Assembly (NCBI RefSeq): GCF_907165205.1
Contig: NC_058195.1
Span: 3,906,001 to 3,970,000, forward strand
DNA: 64,000 bases
Origin: Coccinella septempunctata
Lineage: Eukaryota > Arthropoda > Insecta > Coleoptera > Coccinellidae
Reading direction: 5' to 3'
The position numbers and the translations under genes are program-made. The notes under the pieces were generated by a model. The model ran no database searches and was not told the DNA's origin. It saw only the letters and a list, made by a program, of their open reading frames with translations. Of this stretch, positions 45,780 through 58,000 are shown piece after piece (position 1 is the first letter of the stretch; each line of letters begins with the position of its first letter).

Positions 45780-47200
45780 AATATTGGCATGTTAGGTACT
45801 TGAAATCTTCAATATCTTCAATAAGATGATCTTTGCGATTTGAGGCATGATTTACAGACATGGGGAGTGAAATTTGGTGTTTTATTTCCCCCAGCGAGTC
45901 AAGGAGCTGTGCAGTTCAGAACATCTCTGGGTGAGCTCTCTGGTAAATTCAAACAAGATTGCAAAAGCTCCTGGCTCATCTCATAGCTTCGCAGGATAGC
46001 ATTACATATTTAATAATGGCATATATAGTGCCATCTGTAGAATATATCAGAAAATTAGTATTCAGAGTCGAACATTTCCTGTTTCATGACCAATTCATTT
46101 GAAGCTTCTTTTAGTTTCTCATGATGATATGACTAGAAGAAGCAGACTTCAAAATTGATTATGCAACTGACTGATGGTAAGTGCAAAATGTGGGTGAGGG
46201 TGCAATGTACAGTAATTGGACGTGTAGTCATCATCCAACCCTCATCCTTTAGTTCTTACTTTCACACGTTCATTATCTTTCAATTATGGAATAAGGGGTG
46301 TCGAAATGTTTTGAATAGAAGGATGCTGAATTCATTAAGTACATTTATTGGAGTATACAGGGGAGGAGCAATTTAGAGAGCATCCAGCATCCAGCCCATT
46401 TGGCTGATATGATTCCCTATAAGCAAAGTATGACTTACTTACCACATAGTAAATAAGTTCAGTTATCGATATGATTTATAGTATAAAAGGAGAGGCTGCT
46501 TCTTCATGGCTTTGCATTTTTACAACCCTATAACCAACAAGTTTTCAAATAAAAATTCTTTTTTAGTTAATCTCATCATTTCTCTGTATGTATATTATGA
46601 GGTCCATGATCTTCGTTCAAAATCATTCAATTTTCCATATATTTCTGGCTGTGCGAAATATGTTTAAATAAAAAAAAACAAGAATGAGTTTTTGAAGTTG
46701 AATTTCAATTTTTTCGATTTACTAGAATTCGACATAATGGACAATATTGTGAGATGATCAATGAAGGACAAGAATACAGATTAAAAGCGAAGTTTTGTTG
46801 ATTTTTGAGTTGACCCTGTTTATTTCTCCCTTAAATCTTGTCAAGGTAAAACACTCACGAAAACATGCAATCTAGTAATAAGGTAAACGCAAAGGTCAGT
46901 AAAAATATCAATACATTTAAATGAAGCTAATCTATAAGCTGGCCTATTTGTGTTGAACAATAACCAAGTATTTCCATCAGTATTCAGGCCCCAAGTAACC
47001 GCTAAGAACACTCATCTGCAGATATGAATCGAAGATTTCATATCGATTAAAAAAAAATTGTAACCAAAGATATGTCCCAATATGAATATCTTAGGTATAT
47101 CTCCAAAGTTTTAACCTTGTGATATGTGAGTTTCGATAATTTAAATATCACAGCTCAATTTTTCATGTATGTTGGAAAGTGACTTAACTTCGAAATCTGT
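45780..47200. other. Interval without a recognised gene
   Basis: AT-rich sequence upstream of HSC70 and left of the 187-bp repeats. Scattered short open frames (for example 46155-46376) show no coding signs. Confidence 0.4.
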
Positions 47201-47209
47201 TTTGAAATG

Positions 47210-48200
47210 GATGATGATGAAAAAAAACTTTTTTCTCGACATTCAACAGAGAATTTAATGCTCAATCACTTCGATGGAGATCACTTTTATCATTGAGAGG
47301 TTATTTTGGAAGATCTTTCTACAAAACTTGTGTTGAATTGAATATTTTTCATTATTCTGTGAAATTGGTCAACTTTGAGAACCTGTATAACAGAAACGGT
47401 TAGTCCAAAGTACATACATCTGATCTCATTCGACGCAAAATTAAATGCTCAACCACTTTGATGGGGATCACTTTTATCATTAATAGGTTATTTTGGAAGA
47501 TATTTCCACAAAACTTGTGTAAAATTGAACATTTTTCATTATTGTGTAAAATTAGTCAACTTTGAGAACCTGTATAACAGAAACGGTTAGTCCAAAATAC
47601 ACGCATCTGATCTCATTCGACGCAAAATTTAATGCTCAATCACTTTGATGGAGATCACTATTATCATTAATAGGTTATTTTGGAAGATATTTCCACAAAA
47701 CTTGTGTAAAATTGAACATTTTTCATTATTGTGTAAAATTGGTCAACTTTGAGAACCTGTATAACAGAAACGGTTAGTCCAAAATACATGCATCTGATCT
47801 CATTCGACGCAAAATTAAATGCTCAACCACTTTGATGGGGATCACTTTTATCATTAATAGGTTATTTTGAAAGATATTTCCACAAAACTTGTGTAAAATT
47901 AAACTTTTTGCATTATTGTGTAAAATAGGTCAACTTTGAGAAACTTTATAAGAGAAACGGTTAGCCCGAAATACATGCATCTGATCTCATTTAACGCAAA
48001 ATTCAATCCTCAATTACTTTTATGGAAATCACTTTCATCATCAATAGGTTATTTTGGAAGATATCTCCACAAAACTTGTGTAAAATTAAACTTTTTGCAT
48101 TATTGTGTAAAATTGGTCAACTTTGAGAACCTGTATAACAGAAACGGTTAGTCCGAAATACATGCACCTGATCTCATTCGACGCAAAATTTAATGCTCTA
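47210..48200. repeat. Tandem repeat, about 5.3 copies of a 187-bp unit
   Basis: GAAACGGTTAG recurs at 47393, 47580, 47767, 47954 and 48141, exactly 187 bp apart each time. The units also share TTATCATTAATAGGTTATTT and ACAAAACTTGTGTAAAATT. The first and fourth units are more diverged. It is unrelated in sequence to the 494-bp satellite. Confidence 0.92.
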
Positions 48201-48499
48201 CAAAACTTATATCGAGCGTTTTTTCGAAATTTTCTGTCCTACAGGAGATATGATCGAAAAACCGCGAAAACACCCCTTTAGGAGGCATATTTTAGCCCCT
48301 TTCTACTTATAGACAACTGCGCCGAGAGGGAAAATCTAGGATATTCGTATTGGGCATTGAACTATAGAAGAACTTGGAAAAGAACTCAATGGTACTGGGA
48401 CATATCTGAAGCCATTCCATCATTTTTTTCATAATTGGTCGATTTTAAAGTCTAACGCTACTGGCCTATACGTGAAAAGCCCATGCCTATTTAGTTGCG

Positions 48500-49002
48500 C
48501 GCAGTTTATGTAGGAGCATTTCAATTCGCCATCGCTATTACGAACCGCGGAGTTTTTGTTAGGCAGCGTACCGAATAGGTAAGAAATTCTGATGTCAGAA
48601 AAGGAGAGAAAACGACTTAAGCCGTTGTGACAGAGACGGAGACGTTGCGGCTGACTTTCGGAATTCAACACTGTACAGTTTCAACTCTCGGTCGCCGAAG
48701 ATAGAGAGCCGAGCACGTCCGAGGCGGCACGCCATCCCAGATTCTTTTGTGCCTTTTAAAAGATTTCGTGCACAAAATTTGCCTAAACGACCTTTTCTGG
48801 CCGTCGGTCGATAAGTTTGATCGGGCGTTAAGTGCAAATCGAAGACGACTCCTCCGAACCCGTTCTTCGGCGTTCTCCATTCAACGTTCCCAGTTGAAAT
48901 ATGTTTGAAATCTTTTAAATGTTGTTTACTCGTTGTTGGTTGAGTAAAAGTGCATAGTGTTCGTTTGGGTGCTATCTGGCTGTGTGGATTTTTGGATTAA
49001 CC
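48500..49002 (+). promoter_or_regulatory. Promoter / 5' UTR region of pyd first coding exon
   Basis: A locally GC-richer, CpG-containing stretch directly precedes the ATG of the first coding exon and contrasts with the AT-rich surroundings. Antisense open frames here reflect base composition. The start site of transcription cannot be placed. Confidence 0.4.
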
Positions 49003-52000
49003 ATGGACAGTGTGGCCAATAATATGACGAGTGAGGTAAGCGTCTTGGTCTTTCTGGTTTTTGATCAGTCTTCTGGCCAAGGGTTGATCAACAGTTCCTA
49101 TTAACCATGAGGATTCATTTTGCCCTTTCTATTCCGCTTCAGGACACTATAATATTAAACAAAAACAGTGAGATATCGCTTTCACCTTTGAATATTGAAA
49201 AAAATACTGGAGAATACACATGGTATCAGAAGATGCTTGATTTTGGCTGTTCCTGGTACTTCTAGACCAGATAGGGGAAAAAGTTGAAAGGAGTCCTTGG
49301 CTCCTTTTCGTGAAAATTCCATTAGTGGAAACCGCTTCACGATATCTTCATCTGTCTTGAAGATATAACCAAATTTTGATATTTTATCGATTTGGAAAAT
49401 GTGCCATAACTTATTTTCGACCTATTTTTATCTGGAAAAGAGGTTCGAATATGCTCAATGACTCAGACTATTGATTGGGATATATACCATGCTTCAGAAT
49501 TTGGATATAAATTTTGAAAAAAATAAAATATACTTGTCCCAGGTCACCCACCGATTTGGGAGGCTTGGGACACAAGTTAAAATCTGTTGATTTCTCAACT
49601 CTCAAATGAAACAGGTGACTTGGGACGGTGTATAGTTCTGAAAAATTAGAATTTGTGATTATATAGTTGAAATTCGGTAAGGAAATTAAATGATAAACCC
49701 CTATTACAGCGAAAGTAAATATATTACAACTCAAATGTAAAAAAACTAAACAGAACAAGGGAACTTTGATTTCTTTCATTCTTTGGTGACTTCTTTGTCG
49801 AAATAACGTAAATAACAATATCCTGCGAAAAATCTGCATATTTCCTGCTGCCAATGCGCCGCTTGTATCTATTCGGCATTGTCCCAAGTCACCCTATGAA
49901 AAAACAAAATAAATGAATGAGATCCGTGTCGCCGTTTGATTTGTAAACAACCTTGTTCCATGACATATCTTATATGCCAATATCCCACGTATCCAGGAAA
50001 AAAATTACACATGCACAAAGTGAAACACATGTACAGGACACTAGAAAGTATAAGGGACATAAAAAAACGCGCTTTTACTCTCCTGAATTCGTTAATTTTT
50101 CCTGTCAATTCAAACGCTCTGGTCACGGCAAACTCAACAGGAATTAATTGTTAAACTAACCGAAAAGACGCTACCCAATCTTATAAGTTTGTCCCTTCAT
50201 TCATAAATGGTAAGAAACAAAGAAATCTGCTCCTTTCGACTTTTTCACCTATCTAGTCTAGAAGTACCAGAAACAGCCAAAATCAAGTTAGGACACCTTG
50301 TACAGCTGAGAATTTCGCCTCATTTCACATGATTTTCATATGACAGTGACTATCTAGATTTATTTCTATCGAAGACAATAAAAGTTAATAGTTTTTTAAA
50401 GTAATTCTCTTTAAAAGCCGAGATAACCAATTTTTAAAGGAAATTATGCATTGTAATTAAAAAGAAAAATAAGCTGCGTATTTCGTTGTTGTTTCATGTT
50501 GTATTCTTATGGTGATTTATTCATATGTACATTTAAATGCATCGCGAACAACTCAATACATCGATTTTGTTCTTCTGATTGTACTTGAATATCAGCTCCA
50601 TATCTTTACAATTCATTTGCATGCATGGAAAACTCAAAGATTCAAAAACAAAAATTCTTGGTTCTACCACCTGTTTCCTCAACATCTCATCCGTCAATTT
50701 TATGAATTGTCGCAGCAACAATTCTTTATGGTAAACGAAAGTCATACAGTCGCCAACGGACAAAATATGACTAGACATAAATGACCTTCAGGTAACTGTT
50801 CTTCCAACCCAATGCAATAAAAAGGGAGGGTCAATGTTGTAAAATTAACAATGTGCTTTTTCGAAGATTCATCTGACTATGACGGGGAATATTCACAAGT
50901 TAACTTAAGTTAATAGCCCTCTTACGTTCAACTGTCATGCAGTTACAAATATTAACCGCAACCCATAAAGTATTTCACGCTGTGCTGGTAGAAGAAGTGT
51001 GCTTTAAATTATTATATATTTATCAGTTGACGATTTTATTCCCTGAAATTATTACATTCCAGAGTTGCTTAGGCTGTGTGCAGGAATGCTTCGACGAAAG
51101 TGGTTGAAAATCATAACTACTAGAGCATAATGCTTGATTGAAAAGTGCAGAAGTCCTCCATCTTGTACCGTCCTAAATATGCTCGAGGAACCGCATGACA
51201 TTGACCATTTCTGCAAATCGGTTTTGCAATAAGGGAATGGGCATTTACCCTGTGGATTGTATTCAACCCTTCTTGGTATTGCTATTTCGAAATCACTGAA
51301 TGGATTGTTCTTCAATCTGTGATGTTGCACGTCTCTCTGCATTGCTCGGCGTAAAGAAGGACAAGCCCTTTAAAAAAGTCGTTTTTAGAGTCTTCCGACC
51401 TTCGAAATGTCCTAGCACATCAGGTATGGTTAGAGACAACAGTTCCATTATGAATAATTTCGACAACTAGAAACAAATTAATATGCTATATAGACACACA
51501 CATCCGCACAATCTTCGAATTTTTCTTCTACATCAAAGAGGTGGCAATTAGCCGATAAATATCAGCGCTGATGTCTGTGGTACAACAAGCAGCATTGTTA
51601 ACCGTTCCCATGAAAACAGGAAGTGTATTCACTTTTGTTTTCGTCCATAGGATCATTAAACGCTGTCCAATCTAATTCAATTGCCTAGCTGTCCACGTAT
51701 TAATAGAATGTTCGGAGGGCCTTATATTTCTTTCTATTAAGCGTTATCGCTGTCTATGAAAATAAGCGCGCCGCATGTGGATTTCATGGGAACATCTTCG
51801 TTCTGAAGAATGTTTGACAGCACAGGAAGCACTCCAGCTTTTTATTTGGGATTAGGGTCATGTCGGCATTCTTTTTGGTTGATTTTTCTTCGAATTTCTG
51901 CCCATTTTTGGGGGTTTTGTTATTCCTGTCGAATGGATTATTATAAGTATACACGTACAAATAATTTAACAGTAGATTCTTGAGGTAAAAAGAAACACTT

Positions 52001-55000
52001 TTTTCCTTTACCATGGTTCCCCGCATTCACAACTAGGGCTTTCAACTGAATTCCACCTGAAAAACATACTATTGCAACGTCTGTGACCTGTCCTTATACG
52101 ATTCAGAATACACCATATTTTCCTGGGAAGATCAAAACCAGGAACTCTATTCGAAGGATCAGTTACTAATTCTTTGTTGAAAATAGTGCACCTATTCCAT
52201 TCAGACTGCCAAAGGTCTTTGTCCCTTATATTCGAATTAAGAAAAGAGTTGGACCATAAAGGTATCCTAATTAAATGTCCCTTTATATCCCATAAAAAGT
52301 GGTGTGTATATCTGAATAATGCCTCTATAGGCTCTATAACAGGTGGAAATCATTGAAAACTCTCTGCCTCTATTCTATTTCTGTCGTATAACGTTCGTTG
52401 ATCCCAATAGGACATCAAGAAATGGGACACCAGCCAGAAAAATAGTCGTGCAGCTGCGAACAGAATTATTTCTGTTGTTCCCTATAAAATGGAATCGCCG
52501 ATGATTGCTCTATCGTCTATCGATATCGAAGTATACCTAAGCTACGTATACATGGCTTATTACGTTGACCGCATTCACCTGAAACTGTTTGTGACTTTGA
52601 CATTTCGAAAATAATTCATATTTGTGTGAGAGAAACGTGGGGGAACCACTTGCTGCAAGGTATGGAACAGGTGGACTTCATTTACCATCAGTATAGTACC
52701 AGAAACAACCTTAATAAAGCAATTTGAGATACCCTGTACTGTAAACTGTGAGATTTGCCTCTTGCCCTTACTACCAACGTCAAATATTGTTGTAACATGT
52801 GAAATTTTGGGGTGATCTGATAACATTCGATCACTTTTGTGAACGCACTCCAAAGATCATCACTCACAGTGCGAGGAAAAGCTCAGTTGAATGGAAAACC
52901 ATAAAATCTTGACGTGGGCGATTAATTGCTAACCATGCAGTTAGTGGGTACCTAGAAACATCAATTGAAAGAGGTGTAGCCACGATTATTCACGAGTGGT
53001 CAATAAATTAAGATCGCTGGGGCGATGCTGGGATGCGATGATGGGTTAGTCCTCAAGGCTGAACTGTTGAAATCGATGTAACTCGAGCATCTGACAGTGA
53101 TGCTAGTCTTGAAGGTCACCGAGGGTATGACGATCGTCTTTTGTTTCTATCCATATCTCGTCTAATTGCAGTCGGTATACAGCATGGTTGGATTTGGTGC
53201 GTCATTACTGGTACCTTGGAAACGAAGGAGATGCAGGAAATTATGACAGTTCGATGTGAACAAAATTGAGATGCTTCTTCCCCTAGACATATCCGAAAAA
53301 AGACGAATAAAACATTCAGAAACTATATTTTGTATATCTTTGTTTTGATTTGTTTGTGTATTTTAGTATCTTCTTCTATTTTTACTTTTCTTTTTTCATC
53401 TTGATGAGCTGAGTTGTCTCAAAAATGAATATCATGTCTGAAGGGATATATAATGCATAAAATATTGTTTTGTGTTTGTTTTGAGTTCATGAAATACATG
53501 GGGAGTAGCAAAAAACGTCTACTGACTCAACCAATTGATAGTTTGAAATAAAAATGGCAGGTTCAAGTATTTCTGCACTAAACAGCTAATACCCAAGATA
53601 TACAGTTTCACTCTCCCTGTACAAAATAAATTATGGGATACGATATTCTTCATCAAAGTGTTTCGAAGCTTTGGGGCAAAATCAGTAAAAACTTGTTTTA
53701 CTTAATAAGATTCTGAAGAAAAAACGAAAAAATGATTCAGTAGTTAGGATAGGCATTTTTTCCCAGTTATGTATTTGAATATCGATTTTTTTTACAGGAT
53801 AGAGGATGGGAATACAAACAAATAAACGTGACACGTGTTCCTGGATATGGCTTTGGCATCGCTGTTTCAGGAGGCAGGGACAATCCACATTTTGCATCAG
53901 GAGATCCAAGTATAGCAGTTAGCGACGTTTTGGCATCAGGCCCCGCAGAAAGGATTTTACAGTACGTTAATAGCTCTACCATTTCCAACACTCAGAATAT
54001 CCTTTTTTCTTTTGATTCGGCTTATTTACACTTAAGTATTAGCTGTTGGACAATTTCATTTTATATGAACGAGCAAAGTCTGATTGAAATGGAAATGTTC
54101 AACAGAAATTATGCTTCCACGATATATTCGTGACATACGATCTTCTATATATTTTTTTTTACTTACCTCTGCTCAAGTACAGTTCCTCAATGATCTAAAT
54201 TAACCTAGTCCTTAAGTTTTTTCGCAATTATGCACCTTGTATATTTGCTTCAGTTTATGAATCTGAATAGATATTTGGTTTAAAGAGAAGTACAGTAGGT
54301 ACATAAGTATATTGATTTTTCTTTTCAGGGTAAACGATAGGATAATATCTGTAAACGGTATATCGTTGCAGAATGTTGACTATCAAACTGCAGTACAAGT
54401 ACTGCGTGACTCGGGTGATACAGTTAGTTTAGTGATAAAAAGAAGAGTGCCACAACATAACCATCAACATAGTCTTAGTGCCTTAAGCGCGTCCTATATG
54501 GGACCCTCCCCTAACGGATTAAACGGACTCCCAGCCAAAGTAACCCTTACGAAAAACTCGAAAAAAGAAGGTAAATTTCAAATACCGTCACCTAAATATT
54601 CGATAACTAAGAAGTGTTCTTCCTGCTTCATTCCAGATTTCGGTATAGTCTTAGGGTGCAAATTATTCATAAAAGAAATATCAGCAAAAGCCAGGGAACA
54701 ACTGCTCAACACCAATCAAGTTTTAACGGAAGGCGATTTTGTCACGAAGTTGAACAACACCAACTGCCATGATCTGATGAGTCTCAAGGAAGCCAAAAAA
54801 ATTTTGGACGGCAGTAAGGATAAGATACACATAACAGTGGTCAGAGATTTTGGTCAAACGATCAATGGCATACATCAAGCTCAAAGTTCAATCAGTACTA
54901 CTGGGGCCGTGAACAATTTCTATAAAGGTAAGAGCAGTTTAACAATTTTCAGGGAATTCGAATACATTGTCAGCATATCATAATGACGTTCACCAAACGA

Positions 55001-58000
55001 GATGAAATCGAGTATCATGAACCATCCAAGTGTATAATAATGGCCATAATATGCTAGTTGAATACTATACTTTGACCAAAATTTGGCACCTGCTGACATT
55101 TTACAATGTACCAATTTCTCAATGTCCAGATTCTAGTCCTATGCAAACAGTTTCCTGTGTTTATGACCATAGAGGTCTCTGATTGTAACCATGAAGTTCG
55201 AAGGACCATCTGTGAATAATGGCTCATAAATCACGAGTGATTTGCTGATTTTGCGAGTCAATGTATCCAACTGTGTCAAGTCAAATCGAGCAAATACAAA
55301 AGTTCTTCAGTAACAAATTGATCTGATATGAGTTTTAAATCTACTCGCGAACAGGCAGATTTGTAACATTGATAAAACAAATATAAAAAGGCGAATATAT
55401 AATTCCAAGAACGCTCAAGCGTATAGGCGTTGAAATAATTGCAATGCGAATCGAATGTTCCTACTCCTTACTTTATTTCTACTCGATACATTCCGAATCA
55501 TTAGTTGAGTGAATGCGTGTGTACGTTGCTAATTAGGAAATTATGTTGAACTCCAATATTCGTAGGAATTCGCAGAATGTCAACAGGTGTACAGTATCTT
55601 TCGTTCTAACTTTCACTTCATAATAAGGAAGAAAACATTCATTCCAAACAACCAATGTTTATGATATATAATTTTGCCATAACTAATAATGAAGAACGTT
55701 AACAAGTTCGTACCTAACTATCCTACTCATTCCTCAGCATATATAACCTTTCAAAGAAGTGGACTATACCTACTACCGTTGAAGGCTACACTACCACACT
55801 CTTGAGAAATGTTATTGATGCTTGAGAAACAACATATAATTTTTTTGACTTTGAAGTTACAGATTTGTAGTTTGAACTTCTCTACGTAGAATCCACTAAT
55901 GAGCTAAAAAATTAATGACTAAGCAAACTTTGGTTGTTGGCCAGTAGATTCTACGTATAAAAATGCCGGTAGAAAGAGTTACAGTTTCAGATCAGTAACT
56001 TCAAAGACATCGTCTTAATCTTGTTAGTAACTCAAAAACGCCTACGGTTTTTACCATTCTTTTTTTTCTCTGAGAAAGAGCTTGGAAACTTGTCACCGGT
56101 TTTGCTCTAGCTCTTCTAGTTTCCGAGATTCCCTCACTGGACGTCCAATTTGGGACACCCTGTACATATCATCCAAATATTCCGAATCTGACCTTCCCAT
56201 TTCCAGGAGATGACTTCCTCACCTCTAGTCAAAGCTACTCGAATCAGAACCTGTACGTGCAACCTCCCACGAGAAACCCCAACATAAATCCTGCGGGTTA
56301 TGAGGACAAACTCGAGCAGAACAACAGCGCATCGAATTCTCTGTTGGACGACAAGAGCAACCTAGCACCCAGGGACAGATCGAGAGGTCCGCTGACGGAG
56401 CAGAACCTGAACCATCTGGAGAACAGGAGCTATGGACGATCGAAAATGAGAGAAGAACCCCCGAGACCGCCTCCCCCTCGGAATGAAGGTAAGGCTGCAG
56501 TCAATAAAAAAGGAAATCCTAATAGTATATTAGTTTCATTGAAACGGCAATGTGAAATTTTGGATGTTGCAACTACAAATCAAATCAACTACGAGTGCTT
56601 AGAACTACTGGACCGGACATTGGAACTAAATCATAATAGAACTACCGTCAATATGAATCAGCCACCAAAAGTTATCTATCAGTTACTTGTTATGATATTT
56701 CTGAGGATTTTTCTATGATATACACTACTCCCGATATCGATTTTTTATAGTTTGATCTCTTTTCAGATTATTATGGTGGTAATAGAAGACAAATGTACGA
56801 CAGTGACCCCATCATCCAAAAAATAAAACAACCCATGTAAGTTCAGTAACCACAGAAGATTTCCAAGTTGTATTTTATATTTGAAATGTCAATTTTGTGT
56901 TTGTGTCAATATATAATGTTTTTCAGTCCAGATGCCAGGTTTATCACATTCCACAAGGAGGGTTCGGTGGGAATCAGACTGACGGGTGGAAATGCAGTTG
57001 GTATTTTTGTAACTGCTGTGCAACCTGGCAGTCCGGCATCTCTACAAGGTTTGCAGCCCGGGGACAAAATCCTTAAGGTAGCTACATTTCATAGAGTGAA
57101 TGAATTAATATTTTGGCAGTTGTCAAATTGAAAGTTGTCATTTTTTGACATGTGGCAACTAAAAAATCGAACGTAAAATGACTGATAAAGTATTAGAAGG
57201 GAAAACAGTTGTTATTTTGAACTTTTTATTGGAAAAATTTATTGAGGGCATATTTATAGCAATAATTTTTTTTATTTTAAGTGATCATCGACTTTTTCAT
57301 TGCAGTACCTCTTTATTAACAACGTAAACAAATAAAATCGAGAGTTTGTCAACACAGGAATAGGCTACATACAAATGACCTTGTTAAAAACAGTGATTCT
57401 CGAAATTCCAGGTACAAACACTTGCGCTCGAAATTTAAATATTGTTTAGTGTTCTCAATTCTTCGTCTTTCCCAATCAACTTTTTCGATTTTTCTTCCGT
57501 TAAAACTTTCTACAAAGCAAGAGGAAGGTTTCAAAGAAATCCGTTCAGCCGTTTTTACTTGATGCGACGACAACTCAGAAAAGAGCTTCATTTTCATTTA
57601 TAAAGATGAGTTTCTTTCGAATTTAAAATCCAAGGCGCCCTTCAGGGGTCTATCATTGTCCCCTTTAACAGTTAGTTACTTATTGCTCAAAATCAAACGT
57701 ACAATAGTTTAATTTTTTTACTTGGCGATTTACAGGTCAATGACATGGACATGACTGGAGTGACGAGAGAAGAGGCAGTGCTTTTCTTGTTGAGTCTCCA
57801 AGATAGGATAGAGTTAATAGTGCAATTTTGTAAAGAGGAATATGACAATATCGTGGCCTCTCAAAAGGGCGATAGTTTCTATATAAAGACACATTATCAT
57901 TACGATGATCCCGCCAAAGGAGAGATGTCGTTCAGGAGCGGGGATATTTTCCACGTGATAGATACTTTATACAACGGCGTTGTCGGCTGCTGGCAAGTCT

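Noticed and set aside
48429..48880. Minus-strand open frames over the pyd 5' region
   Set aside because: Overlapping frames in several phases, explained by higher GC and few stops; no recognisable domain.
52980..53260. Possible decayed transposase in the pyd first intron
   Set aside because: A few short residues looked transposase-like in scattered frames, but no catalytic motif could be identified.
56640..56718. Donor inside the pyd read-through segment making it a cassette exon
   Set aside because: I could not find a convincing GT donor before the stop, so only read-through is reported, as a finding.
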